Below, in pieces: positions 18,263 to 29,145 of a stretch of DNA of 64,000 nucleotides. Each line of letters begins with the position of its first letter. Position 1 is the stretch's first letter. The notes beneath the pieces were generated by a model. The model was given only the letters and a program-made list of their open reading frames with translations, was not told the DNA's origin and made no database searches. Source of the stretch: Variovorax sp. PAMC 28711 (lineage in GTDB: Bacteria; Pseudomonadota; Gammaproteobacteria; Burkholderiales; Burkholderiaceae_C); assembly GCF_001577265.1 (NCBI RefSeq), contig NZ_CP014517.1, positions 2,161,001 through 2,225,000 of the forward strand, given 5' to 3'. The translations under genes were made by a program, and so were the position numbers.

Positions 18263-18648
18263 GCGTCCACCCCTGCCACGGTGCCCCGCGTGAGCGCATG
18301 GCGCTCCGTGTGCGCGGGCGAGAAAAGCACGAGCAACGCGTCGAGCAGCGCATGCGCCCGCGCCGAATGGTCGCCGCCGACATTGCAGACGTACACATCG
18401 AGCGTCACCGCGCGCCGTTCGGGCCAGGTGTGGATGCACAGATGCGACTCGGCCAGCAGCACCGTCGCCGTCACGCCGCCCGGCCCGTGCGACGTGGCCG
18501 GAAAGGTGTGCAAGAGCTGGCCGACAGCCTGCAGGCCCGCGCCCGCGATCGCGTCGAGGCAGGCGGCGCCGAGCGCATCGGCATCGAGCAGCCAGCGCGC
18601 ATGGCACTGGCAATCGTGGAGGTCGGCGGTGAGGTGCAGGCCGTGCAT
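18259..18648 (-). CDS. speD: S-adenosylmethionine decarboxylase proenzyme (class 1B)
   Basis: 129 residues, the usual size of short bacterial SpeD. It carries the processing motif [13 protein letters not shown]; self-cleavage before S68 would create the pyruvoyl cofactor. The product, decarboxylated AdoMet, is the aminopropyl donor for spermidine synthase, and a membrane-bound SpeE-like enzyme lies 4.7 kb away on the other strand. The stop overlaps the murU ATG, so it is the first gene of speD-murU-pepP. The pairing with murU and pepP rather than speE is unusual. Confidence 0.93.
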   Translation of the reverse strand: MHGLHLTADLHDCQCHARWLLDADALGAACLDAIAGAGLQAVGQLLHTFPATSHGPGGVTATVLLAESHLCIHTWPERRAVTLDVYVCNVGGDHSARAHALLDALLVLFSPAHTERHALTRGTVAGVDA

Positions 18649-18660
18649 CCGCCTAAATGT

Positions 18661-18762
18661 AGCTCGCCCCCAGGCTGCGGCGCACTTCGTGTCGCCTTCG
18701 CCAACCCCCTACCGGGGGCAACACCGACGGCCCGGCGAAGCCGGTTCCGTGGCGTTTCTGGC
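18661..18762. repeat. Putative comamonad intergenic repeat with hairpins
   Basis: Between speD and tkt lies a GC-rich element beginning CTCGCCCCCAGGCTGCGG, with a CCCC-CTAC-CGGGG hairpin near 18706-18719 and a second partial stem GCCCGGC / GCCGGTT. I recall closely similar segments between genes of Variovorax and Acidovorax, which suggests a dispersed repeat; only one copy lies in this window, so this cannot be confirmed here. It occupies the presumed promoter region of tkt and may also act as a transcription barrier. Confidence 0.45.
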
Positions 18763-18838
18763 AGCGAAACAACGAGTTTTGCGGAGCCAACTAAAATCAT
18801 GGGCTCCCCGCAACCTTCTCCCCCGAAAGCCCCCCGAC

Positions 18839-21997
<3,159 letters not shown>

Positions 21998-22014
21998 GCG
22001 TCGACCGCACCACG

Positions 22015-22041
22015 AAAAAACGCGCCCTCGGCGCGTTTTTT
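22015..22041. terminator. Bidirectional rho-independent terminator
   Basis: AAAAAACGCGCC / GGCGCGTTTTTT with a CTC loop, a perfect 12-bp inverted repeat 17 bases after the gap stop. It serves gap on the plus strand and the monooxygenase gene on the minus strand. Confidence 0.93.
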
Positions 22042-22057
22042 CATTTCAGCGAAGGCT

Positions 22058-22366
22058 TCAGACTGCGTCGAGGATGTGAATCACACGCGCTGCCGCCAGC
22101 TCCTTCGTCTTCGCACCGAAAGCAGCCATGTGCGGCGCGGCGCCGTGGGCTTGCAGGGCGGCCATGTCTTCCCACTTCTCCAGCACGACGAAGGTGTCTT
22201 CGCCAAAGCTGCCCTTGGAGGGGGGCAGGCCGGCCGCGTCGATGGTGGCGAAGTATTCGATGCAGCCCTTTTCAGCCAGCACGTTGGCGCGGTTGCCGGC
22301 AAAGGCTTCGAGCAATGCGGCGCGCTGGCCCGGCTTGGCGGTGATGACGGCGACGACGTGGATCAT
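22058..22366 (-). CDS. ABM-domain (YgiN-type) monooxygenase
   Basis: 102 residues forming one antibiotic-biosynthesis-monooxygenase domain: VVAVITAKPGQRAALLEAF, GCIEYFATID, FVVLEKWEDMAALQAHGAAPHM. These small dimeric proteins include quinol monooxygenases and signal-peptide-sensing relatives. The conserved His in APHM is present. The substrate is unknown. It converges on gap, sharing the terminator at 22015-22041. Confidence 0.85.
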   Translation of the reverse strand: MIHVVAVITAKPGQRAALLEAFAGNRANVLAEKGCIEYFATIDAAGLPPSKGSFGEDTFVVLEKWEDMAALQAHGAAPHMAAFGAKTKELAAARVIHILDAV

Positions 22367-22445
22367 GAGAGTGGCTCCGGTTTGTAGTTGAGCCTGCGAA
22401 TCTAAAAGAAAAGAACGTCAGGCACCCGTCCAGTCAGCGACACCA

Positions 22446-22462
22446 GCTATCAAAACCATAGC
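22446..22462. repeat. Short GCTAT-ATAGC inverted repeat, copy 1
   Basis: GCTAT CAAAACC ATAGC, a 5-bp stem with a 7-base loop, in the gap upstream of mntH. A near-identical copy lies at 41947-41963. I recall many similar copies in Comamonadaceae intergenic regions. It may be a mobile or structural repeat rather than a gene-specific operator. Confidence 0.5.
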
Positions 22463-22507
22463 GAAACACTGGCGCGAGCGCTGGCGGCGGCCCCTATCAT
22501 CGGCCGC

Positions 22508-23830
22508 ATGTTTTCGTTACCCCGCACCGCCACCGCGCCTTTTTGCCCCTCCGAAGTCAAGGGCAGCGTCGCGGTCGATCCCGGCTTGCCGTTCCACAAG
22601 AAATTGATGCGCTACGCCGGTCCGGGCCTCTTGGTGTCGGTCGGCTACATGGACCCGGGCAACTGGGCGACCGACATCGAGGCGGGTTCGAAATTCGGCT
22701 ACGGGCTGCTCTTCGTCGTGCTGCTCGCGAGCCTGGCTGCGATGTTGTTGCAAACGCTCTGCGTGCGCCTCGGCCTGATCGCGCAGAAAGACCTCGCGCG
22801 CGCCTGCCGCGAACGCTATCCGCCCGCGGTCAATCGCTTTCTGTGGCTCGGCGCCGAGCTCGCCATCGTGGCGTGCGACCTGGCCGAGGTGCTCGGCAGC
22901 GCGCTGGCGCTGCACCTCTTGTTCGGCGTGTCGATCCCCGTCGGCATCGCGATCACCGCGTTCGACACGCTGCTGGTCCTCGGCCTGCAGGGCGCGGGCT
23001 TCCGGCGTGTCGAGGCGATCGTGTTGGGGCTCGTCGTCACCATCGCCGGCTGCTTCGTCGTGGAGCTCGCGATGTCGCAACCCAACTGGTTCGGCGTCGC
23101 GATGGGCTTCGTGCCGAGCCTGGAGCGGCTCCAGCAGCCCGGCGCGCTCTACCTGGCCATCGGCGTGGTCGGCGCGACCGTGATGCCGCACAACCTCTAC
23201 CTGCACTCGTCGATCGTGCAGACCCGGCTCATCGCGCCCACCGAGGCCGGCCGGCGCGAGGCGGTGCGCTTCTGCACGCTCGATGCGGTGGTGTCGCTGT
23301 CGCTCGCGCTCCTGGTGAACGCCGCGATCATGGTGCTGGCGGCCAGCGCCTTCAACAGCACGGGCCACCGCGAGGTGACCGAGATCGAAGATGCCTACCG
23401 CCTGATCGAGCCGATCGTCGGCAGCGCGTTCGCGGCCACGCTGTTCGGCATCGCGCTGCTCGCCTCGGGCCAGAGCTCGACCTTCACCGGCACCATCGCC
23501 GGCCAGATCGTGATGGAAGGCTTTCTCGACCTCAAGATTCCCTGCTGGCAGCGACGCGTCATCACGCGCGGCCTGGCCCTGGTGCCGGCCTTCGTCGGCG
23601 TGTGGTGGTTCGGCGACGGCGGCGTCGGCAAGATGCTGGTGCTGAGCCAGGTGGTGCTGAGCTTCCAGCTGCCGTTCGCGATGTGGCCGCTCATCCGCTT
23701 CACGAGCGACCGCGCGCTGATGGGCGGCTTCGCCAACGGGCCGGTGGTGAAACTCGCCGCGTGGGGGCTGTTCGGCGTGATCAGCGCGGCCAACGTGTGG
23801 CTGGTCGCCTCGGTGCTGACCGGCGGATAG
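22508..23830 (+). CDS. mntH: Nramp-family divalent metal transporter MntH
   Basis: Proton-coupled importer of Mn2+ and related metals in the inner membrane. 440 residues with about 11 hydrophobic segments. The metal-site motifs are MDPGNWATDIEAGSKFGY (DPGN) in helix 1 and MPHNLYLHSSIVQTR (MPH) in helix 6, plus SGQSSTFTGTIAGQ. No clear regulator site was recognised in the 141 bases upstream, which do contain a GCTAT-type repeat. slyX follows on the other strand 7 bases after the stop. Confidence 0.93.
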   Translation: MFSLPRTATAPFCPSEVKGSVAVDPGLPFHKKLMRYAGPGLLVSVGYMDPGNWATDIEAGSKFGYGLLFVVLLASLAAMLLQTLCVRLGLIAQKDLARACRERYPPAVNRFLWLGAELAIVACDLAEVLGSALALHLLFGVSIPVGIAITAFDTLLVLGLQGAGFRRVEAIVLGLVVTIAGCFVVELAMSQPNWFGVAMGFVPSLERLQQPGALYLAIGVVGATVMPHNLYLHSSIVQTRLIAPTEAGRREAVRFCTLDAVVSLSLALLVNAAIMVLAASAFNSTGHREVTEIEDAYRLIEPIVGSAFAATLFGIALLASGQSSTFTGTIAGQIVMEGFLDLKIPCWQRRVITRGLALVPAFVGVWWFGDGGVGKMLVLSQVVLSFQLPFAMWPLIRFTSDRALMGGFANGPVVKLAAWGLFGVISAANVWLVASVLTGG

Positions 23831-23837
23831 TGCCGCC

Positions 23838-24065
23838 TCAATAGTGCGGCGGCAGCTCGTCCAGCAGGGTGCGCGCGCCGCCGCCTTGCTCCGGACTCTG
23901 CTGGCGCAGTTGCGCGACCTGCAGCGCGAGGCTGTCGATCACCTGCTGCTGGCGGTACACCGCCAAGTTCAGCTGCTCCAGCAAATCCTCGGTGTAGCTG
24001 GCCTTGATTTCGAGGTTTTCGAGGCGGCGGTCGACGGCGGCGTGATCGGCATTCTGTGAGTCCAT
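23838..24065 (-). CDS. slyX: SlyX-family coiled-coil protein
   Basis: 75 residues from ATG 24065 (ATG 24083 would add six). A short heptad-rich coiled coil (RLENLEIKASYTEDLLEQLN through QLRQQ) and the diagnostic LLDELPPHY ending match SlyX. Function is unknown in all bacteria. Its start lies 21 bases after the pirin stop on the same strand, so the two are probably co-transcribed. Confidence 0.88.
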   Translation of the reverse strand: MDSQNADHAAVDRRLENLEIKASYTEDLLEQLNLAVYRQQQVIDSLALQVAQLRQQSPEQGGGARTLLDELPPHY

Positions 24066-24086
24066 GGCGCCATTGGACCGCAAAGC

Positions 24087-25151
24087 TCAGGCCGCGATTT
24101 CGCTGGCCGGCGCCGGCCGCTCTTCGCGCCCGTCCGGGTGCCGCGCGAAGCGGGCCGGATCGCGCCCGTGCACCGGCGCCTCGTCCTTCCAGGGCCAGCC
24201 GCCGAACTGGGTGCGGCGGTAGTCCTGCATCGTCTGCGCGATCTCGGCCTGCGTGTTCATCACGAACGGTCCGTACTGCACCACCGGCTCGGCGATCGGG
24301 CGGCCCTGCAGCACGAGGAATTCCGCGACCTCGTCGTGCCCGTTGACCAGCTCGACCGCCTCCGATGCGCGCAGCTCGACCATCGCGTGGCTCGTGACCT
24401 CTTGCCCGGCGATCGCGACCGATGCGCCCTTGAAGAAATACAGCGTGCGGCGGGTGCCGTCGCCCCTGGCGGCCGGCAGCGTCCAGCGTGCGCCCGGCGC
24501 CATGCGGATCGTCCAGATCGCGAGATCGGCATCGGGCTGCGAAGCCCACGAATCGGGTGGCGGCGCGAGCGGGCCGCCCGCGCCGGGCGCACCGTCGACC
24601 GGGCCGATGCGGCCCGCCACGCTCGACACGTCGGTGCTGCGGCCTTCGTCGTCGGTCGCGGTGAAGTGCGGGATGTCCTCGGCCCAGAACATCGTGAAGT
24701 GCGGCGCGACCATCTTGTTGCGCGCCGGCAGGTTCAGCCAGATCTGGAACAGCTCGAGCGGGTTCGGCGCGGCCGTGTCGAGCAGCGGGAACATCTCGGC
24801 GTGCACGATGCCCTTGCCGGCCGTGAGCCACTGCACGTCGCCGCCACCGAAGCGCGCGGCTGCGCCGAGCGAGTCGGCGTGGTCGATCAGACCCTTGCGC
24901 ACCACCGTCACGGTTTCGAAGCCGCGGTGCGGATGGCCCGGGAAGCCCGGCACGGGGTTGCCGTGGTACATGCTGAAGCCGTCCTTGCGGCTGAAGTCGG
25001 AGCCGAGGTTGCGGCCCGCCAGCATCGCGTCGTCCACGGCCATGTCGCCGTTGCCTTGCGGGTAGGCGTCGTCGTGGTACGCGCAGAACAGGAACGGATC
25101 GATCGTCTCCCACGGAAAGCCGAGGGGCTTGATCTGGACGATGGGGTTCAT
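24087..25151 (-). CDS. Pirin-family cupin protein
   Basis: 354 residues from ATG 25151. The N-terminal cupin carries the iron-site motif HGNPVPGFPGHPHRGFETVT and later GKGIVHAEMFP. A second cupin-like half ends with ELVNGHDEVAEFLVLQGRPI. Bacterial pirins include quercetinase-type dioxygenases and redox sensors; the substrate cannot be told here. The C-terminal part (GGWPWKDEAPVHGRDPARFARH) is typical of longer proteobacterial pirins. It lies upstream of slyX in one transcript and is divergent from the YihY-type gene. Confidence 0.88.
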   Translation of the reverse strand: MNPIVQIKPLGFPWETIDPFLFCAYHDDAYPQGNGDMAVDDAMLAGRNLGSDFSRKDGFSMYHGNPVPGFPGHPHRGFETVTVVRKGLIDHADSLGAAARFGGGDVQWLTAGKGIVHAEMFPLLDTAAPNPLELFQIWLNLPARNKMVAPHFTMFWAEDIPHFTATDDEGRSTDVSSVAGRIGPVDGAPGAGGPLAPPPDSWASQPDADLAIWTIRMAPGARWTLPAARGDGTRRTLYFFKGASVAIAGQEVTSHAMVELRASEAVELVNGHDEVAEFLVLQGRPIAEPVVQYGPFVMNTQAEIAQTMQDYRRTQFGGWPWKDEAPVHGRDPARFARHPDGREERPAPASEIAA

Positions 25152-25372
25152 GGGGCTGGCCTTTCGGGTGTGGGAGTCCGCATGCGGACGATGCATCGAA
25201 TATGGGGCCTCACAACGCGACTGAAAGGCTTCATGGCGGAACGCAATCGCCCCGCCGGCAGGACGATGAAGCGCCCCGCGCGATAGCCATTCACCTACTT
25301 CGCTTCGCTGATTTGGCGCATTCAATCCGGAGGGCGATTGGCGATCATCGAATCACTCTACCGAACGCCACC

Positions 25373-26482
25373 ATGCACCCGAAGCACCTCTTCGATCTCA
25401 GCAAAAAAGCCGTCAACGCCTGGATCGACGACTTTGCGCCCAGCATGGGCGCTGCCATTTCGTACTACACGATGTTCTCGCTGGCACCGCTGCTGGTCAT
25501 CGTGATCGCCGTCGCGGGAGCGCTCTTCGGGCGTGAGGCGGTGCAGGGCGAGATCGTCGCGCAGCTCTCCGGACTGATCGGGCGCGACGGCGCTATCGCG
25601 GTGCAGGGGCTGATCAAGAGCGCGAGCGAACCCTCGCGGGGACTGATTGCGGGGGCCATCAGCATCGCGGTGCTGCTCGTCGGCGCAACCACGGTGTTCG
25701 CCGAGCTGCAAAGCGCGCTCGACCGCATCTGGCATGTGCCCGAAAAAGAAAAGCCGAGCGGCGTGTGGGCGCTGCTCCGGGCCCGGGTGCTGTCCTTCGG
25801 GCTCATCCTGGGGCTGGCGTTCCTGCTGATGGTGTCACTCGTCGTGAGCGCCGGGGTTGCCGCGTTCGGCAGCCTCACCGGCGGCCTGCTGCCGGGCTGG
25901 GAGGTGGTGCTGGCGGGGGTGAACGTGCTGGTGTCGGTTTCCATCACCACATTGCTCTTCGCGATGATCTTCAAGTTCATGCCGACCGCTTCGATCGAAT
26001 GGCACGACGTGTGGATCGGCGCCGTCGTGACGGCTGTGCTGTTCGAGATCGGCAAGACCGGCATCGGTCTGTACCTCGGCAAGAGCGGCGTGAACGAATC
26101 GTTTGCCGCGGCGGGCTCCCTGGTCGTGCTGCTCGCGTGGGTCTACTACGCAGCGCAAATCTTCCTCTTGGGCGCCGAGTTCACCAAGGTCTATGCCGAC
26201 GAGCACGGCTCGGTCGCGGGCACCAAGGCGGTCCAGGCGACGAAGGTGAGCGCCGCCGTCGCCGACGCGGGCACCGATGTCCATGCAGCGGCGCACGCGG
26301 TGCGTCCGGCCACACAGGGTGGTGCAGCGAACGACAAGGGCGATCAGCGGGTCGATCGTGCAACGGCGGACCTGGTCCGGCAGCTTGTGGTGCTCTGCGC
26401 TGCGAGCTTGGCGACGGCCGCAGTGAGCCGTTGGCAGAAGCGGCAGCGCAAGGCGGCGCGTGCATCGCGCCTGCGCCGGTAG
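25373..26482 (+). CDS. YihY/BrkB-family inner-membrane protein
   Basis: 369 residues from ATG 25373. It begins with the family motif WIDDFAPSMGAAISYYTMFSLAPLLVIVI and carries about six transmembrane helices to residue 285. The VPEKEKPSGVWALLRARVLSF loop and WVYYAAQIFLLGAEFTKVYA are conserved features. The remaining 80 residues are a soluble Ala-rich tail ending in basic residues (WQKRQRKAARASRLRR). Formerly called ribonuclease BN by mistake; the true function is unknown. Single gene, divergent from pirin. Confidence 0.88.
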   Translation: MHPKHLFDLSKKAVNAWIDDFAPSMGAAISYYTMFSLAPLLVIVIAVAGALFGREAVQGEIVAQLSGLIGRDGAIAVQGLIKSASEPSRGLIAGAISIAVLLVGATTVFAELQSALDRIWHVPEKEKPSGVWALLRARVLSFGLILGLAFLLMVSLVVSAGVAAFGSLTGGLLPGWEVVLAGVNVLVSVSITTLLFAMIFKFMPTASIEWHDVWIGAVVTAVLFEIGKTGIGLYLGKSGVNESFAAAGSLVVLLAWVYYAAQIFLLGAEFTKVYADEHGSVAGTKAVQATKVSAAVADAGTDVHAAAHAVRPATQGGAANDKGDQRVDRATADLVRQLVVLCAASLATAAVSRWQKRQRKAARASRLRR

Positions 26483-26498
26483 ACGGAGCGCGCCGGCC

Positions 26499-27083
26499 TC
26501 AGTGCGATGCGTGTCCGACCAGCGACATCAGCAGTTTCGGCATGGCGTCGAGCAGCACGCAGTGGTCGATGTGCTCGTCCAGAAGTGCGTTCATCGGCAT
26601 GGTCGGCACGATGGCATCGGACGGGCTCTGCGCGATGCAAATGCCGCGAGCCGCATGCACCGCCTTCATGCCGTCCATTCCATTGTGGTCTTCACCACTC
26701 AGCACGATGCAGATGACACGCGGGCCGAACGCCTCTGCGGCTGTTTCAAACAACGGGTCTGCGGCGGGCCTGGCATCGGTGATCCTGGGGCCGTTGCGCA
26801 AGGTCATCTTCCCATTGAGGCTCAACGCAAGATGAACATCGCTGCGCGCCAGGTACAGGTGGCCCGGCATCGGGTCTTCGCCCTCGGCAGCGTACGACAC
26901 CTGCAGGCGCGTGTGGCTCGCGACATGCGCAACCAGATCGCGGATGCCGTCTTCGGGCTCGGTGTCGAGGGCTGCGAGGAGGGCGGCAGGAAAGTCGGCA
27001 GGCAGCGGAGAAAGCAACCGGCACAGGGCACCGACGCTTCCCGTAGCGCCTCCGATCACGATGACGTCGCGATGGACTGGCAT
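26499..27083 (-). CDS. CheB-like methylesterase domain protein, probably inactive
   Basis: 194 residues from ATG 27083 (an upstream ATG at 27131 is possible). The whole protein aligns with the CheB methylesterase domain: DVIVIGGATGSVGAL, EDPMPGHLYLARSDVHLAL, CIVLSGEDHNGMDGM. It has no receiver domain. Compared with E. coli CheB, the catalytic Ser of IGAST is Ala13, the His of QHMPP is Asp40, and the Asp of GNDG falls on Asn134. All three triad positions therefore appear lost, and it probably binds rather than hydrolyses something. No chemotaxis gene is nearby. It is divergent from the S24 repressor with operator-like repeats between them. Confidence 0.7.
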   Translation of the reverse strand: MPVHRDVIVIGGATGSVGALCRLLSPLPADFPAALLAALDTEPEDGIRDLVAHVASHTRLQVSYAAEGEDPMPGHLYLARSDVHLALSLNGKMTLRNGPRITDARPAADPLFETAAEAFGPRVICIVLSGEDHNGMDGMKAVHAARGICIAQSPSDAIVPTMPMNALLDEHIDHCVLLDAMPKLLMSLVGHASH

Positions 27084-27160
27084 ATGGAACCTTCCGGGAC
27101 GAAGTGGAGGGGCTCCCTGCAGCGCGATCATATTTTGATTCTTCGAATGACCACGCTCGA

Positions 27161-27197
27161 AAGATAGATTTTTGGTCGAGGAGTAATTTTCTATCTT
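27161..27197. promoter_or_regulatory. Inverted-repeat operator candidate of the S24 repressor
   Basis: AAGATAGA at 27161-27168 and TCTATCTT at 27190-27197 form 8-bp inverted arms 24-60 bases upstream of the S24 repressor ATG, in the divergent gap with the CheB-like gene. A related GATAG repeat follows the repressor gene at 27873-27889, which suggests GATAG-containing sites bound by the repressor itself. Confidence 0.5.
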
Positions 27198-27220
27198 GCG
27201 GCCGCATTACCCTCCAAACC

Positions 27221-27844
27221 ATGACGATTCATCACCTCATCCGCGAAGGCCGCCGCCGCCTTGGCATGAGTGAACAGCAGTTTGCCGATGCCGCCGGCGT
27301 GACGCGGGGTGCCGTACAGCAATGGGAAAAGCCAGGCGGGACAGCACCCAACCGTGCCAACCAGCCGCGCGTTGCGGGTCTGCTCGGCGTGTCGCTTGCC
27401 GAACTCGTTTCGGGCGGTCTGCAGAACATCAGCGGGGTGGGTTACGACATGCGCGCTGAAGTCCCGCTGGTGTCCGAAGTCGAGGCCGGCAACTTCACCG
27501 TCATCGACAACTTCAAGCCCGACGGCAAGTTCGAGCGCGTGCCCGTCACCGCGCCAGTCAAGCGCCACACCTACGCGCTTCGCGTGCACGGCGACAGCAT
27601 GGTCAGCCCCAGCGGCGACTCGTTTCCGGAGGGTTCCATCATCGTGGTGGAGCCCGAGATGCAGCCCTTTTCAGGCGACTACGTCATCGCCTTGCGAGAA
27701 GGCAACCAGGCCACCTTCAAGCAACTCGTGGCCGACGGCGGTGACATGTACCTGAAGCCGCTCAATCCGCGCTATCCGATCCGCAGCCTCGAAGGCGCCG
27801 TGGTCATCGGCGTGGTGCGCGAATTCACCAAACGGTTCCGCTGA
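27221..27844 (+). CDS. LexA/S24-type HTH repressor with self-cleaving domain
   Basis: 207 residues from ATG 27221. An N-terminal XRE helix-turn-helix (GMSEQQFADAAGVTRGAVQQWE) is followed by a LexA-like peptidase S24 domain. The catalytic dyad is S126 (VHGDSMVSP) and K167 (ATFKQLV), with an Ala-Gly cleavage candidate at 89-90. Such phage-type repressors are inactivated by RecA-stimulated self-cleavage during DNA damage. No prophage genes adjoin it, so it is either a domesticated repressor or a regulator of the neighbouring CheB-like gene. GATAG-type repeats flank the gene on both sides. Confidence 0.88.
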   Translation: MTIHHLIREGRRRLGMSEQQFADAAGVTRGAVQQWEKPGGTAPNRANQPRVAGLLGVSLAELVSGGLQNISGVGYDMRAEVPLVSEVEAGNFTVIDNFKPDGKFERVPVTAPVKRHTYALRVHGDSMVSPSGDSFPEGSIIVVEPEMQPFSGDYVIALREGNQATFKQLVADGGDMYLKPLNPRYPIRSLEGAVVIGVVREFTKRFR

Positions 27845-27850
27845 CGCCGG

Positions 27851-27871
27851 TCGGCGAAAGAAAATCGCCGA
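27851..27871 (+). terminator. Hairpin after the S24 repressor
   Basis: TCGGCGA / TCGCCGA stem of 7 bp with an A-rich loop starts 6 bases after the repressor stop. It is followed only by GGGATAGTTTTG, a weak T-tract, so termination is plausible but not certain. Confidence 0.5.
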
Positions 27872-27872
27872 G

Positions 27873-27889
27873 GGATAGTTTTGCTATCC
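27873..27889. promoter_or_regulatory. GGATAG-CTATCC inverted repeat
   Basis: GGATAG TTTTG CTATCC, a 6-bp inverted repeat in the convergent gap between the S24 repressor and the small zinc-ribbon gene. It resembles the GATAG arms upstream of the repressor and may be a third binding site; it may also simply be part of the terminator. Confidence 0.4.
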
Positions 27890-27905
27890 AGGCTGCGTGG
27901 GGCGC

Positions 27906-28175
27906 CTAGTTGCCCACCACCGACCAGCCGGCCTTCGCATTCGCCTTGTCGTTCTCGTATTCCCAGCGCGTGCCGCAGTGGTCGCATCGGTAGCTCGTCA
28001 CGTTGACGGCCACGCCGTCGCCGCGGTCCTGCTTGCGGGACGTCCCCTGAACCAGCTCGGCGTGCCCGGGCGCGCGTCGCCAGTTGCGCTGGATGCCGGC
28101 GCAGGGCTCGCACAGCGCCATCTTCTGCAGGCCGGCCTGGCGGGCGGCGAGGAGCTTGGGATCGGTGGGGGTCAT
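27906..28175 (-). CDS. Small zinc-ribbon-like hypothetical protein
   Basis: 89 residues from ATG 28175. Two CxxC pairs (ALCEPCAGIQRNWRRAPGH and SYRCDHCGTRWEYEND) look like one split zinc-binding site. It lies 10 bases downstream of the SlyD-type gene on the same strand. No defined family is recognised; the GTRWEYEND segment suggests a nucleic-acid or protein-binding ribbon. Confidence 0.65.
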   Translation of the reverse strand: MTPTDPKLLAARQAGLQKMALCEPCAGIQRNWRRAPGHAELVQGTSRKQDRGDGVAVNVTSYRCDHCGTRWEYENDKANAKAGWSVVGN

Positions 28176-28185
28176 GGGAAGCCGT

Positions 28186-28662
28186 TCAATGGTGGTGACC
28201 GTGAGCGCCGTGCACATGCTTGTGCGCGATCTCTTCTTCGGAGGCGGTGCGCACGTCGGTCACCTGGAGGCTGAAGCGCAGCGCCACGCCGGCCAGCGGG
28301 TGGTTGCCGTCGAGCAGCACCTTGTCGCCCTTGACCTTCATGACGGTGAACGCGTGCTCCACGCCGTCGTCGGTGCGGCCCTGCAGCTGGCCGCCCACCT
28401 TCACGCCCGGCGGAAAGTCGGCCTTGGGAATCGCGCGCACCAGGCCCTCGTCGCGTGGCCCGAAGGCGTCTTCGGGCGCGAGATCCAGCGTGGCCTGAAA
28501 GCCCGGCGCCTTGCCGTCGAGCGCCGCCTCGATCTTCGGGAAGGTGTTGTCGTAGCCCCCGTGCAGGTAAACGAGCGGGTCCTTGCCCGCGTCGAGCACC
28601 TTGCCCTGGGCATCGGCGACTTTGTACTGGAGGGTGACGACGGTGTCTTTTTGGATTTGCAT
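28186..28662 (-). CDS. slyD: SlyD-type FKBP peptidyl-prolyl isomerase
   Basis: 158 residues from ATG 28662. The FKBP domain is split by an insert-in-flap domain as in SlyD: VTLQYKVADAQGKVLDAG, VYLHGGYDNTFPKIEAALDGK, the flap region EDAFGPRDEGLVRAIPK, then GNHPLAGVALRFSLQV. It ends in a His-rich metal-binding tail (HKHVHGAHGHHH). Such proteins isomerise proline bonds in the cytoplasm and help nickel delivery. The small zinc-ribbon gene follows. A broken gene and an IS element begin just beyond its start. Confidence 0.88.
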   Translation of the reverse strand: MQIQKDTVVTLQYKVADAQGKVLDAGKDPLVYLHGGYDNTFPKIEAALDGKAPGFQATLDLAPEDAFGPRDEGLVRAIPKADFPPGVKVGGQLQGRTDDGVEHAFTVMKVKGDKVLLDGNHPLAGVALRFSLQVTDVRTASEEEIAHKHVHGAHGHHH

Positions 28663-28699
28663 GGGAGGATTTTCGTCGCTTCTTCGGGCGGGCGGGAAA

Positions 28700-28999
28700 G
28701 GTGGCGCACGGGACCGGCGCAGCAAGGCGCATTTCCACGGCCTGGTCGCCGAGCGCTGCGGCAACCACCTGCTGCTCTACGTGTGGCAGCAGATGACGCA
28801 GTAGATCCAGCTCGGCTTCGCCCTGTGCAAGCTCACGCACACGCCCAAGCCGGACTATGCGGAAAACCACCAGCTGTTCCTGAAAACGGCGATCGGGGAT
28901 GACCTGAACGCGATGCTGGAGGAGCTGGATGCGCATCTGCTGCGCGGGTTGTCGACGATTCGGGGGGCGTTGAGGGGGGCGTCGAAATCTCAACGTTGA
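28700..28999 (+). pseudogene. Remnant of an unrecognised gene with an in-frame stop
   Basis: One plus-strand frame reads SKAHFHGLVAERCGNHLLL then YVWQQMTQ, hits TAG at 28802-28804, and continues in the same frame with QLGFALCKLTHTPKPDYAEN and NAMLEELDAHLLRG to a TGA at 28997. The protein-like composition on both sides of the stop suggests the 3' part of a decayed gene. No start codon or family was identified. It abuts the IS element at 29146; the bases in between (29000-29141) show nothing I can name. Confidence 0.45.
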
Positions 29000-29145
29000 C
29001 CCTTGGGGCAGTCGCCTCGAGAAACCAAAGACAGACCTGATATCCGGCGGTAACCAGATAGCTCACTTCGCAGTTCGCAATCCCGCACTCGGTGACTATC
29101 CAGACCTCCACCAGAGCCAGAAAAGTCGCTCGCTAGATTGGCTAA

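Noticed and set aside
22370..22507. Possible manganese riboswitch or MntR box before mntH
   Set aside because: Neither the riboswitch core nor a convincing MntR palindrome can be seen; only the short GCTAT repeat stands out.
27221..27844. Prophage around the S24 repressor
   Set aside because: Neighbouring genes are chromosomal housekeeping types; no integrase, structural or lysis genes and no attachment repeats are visible.
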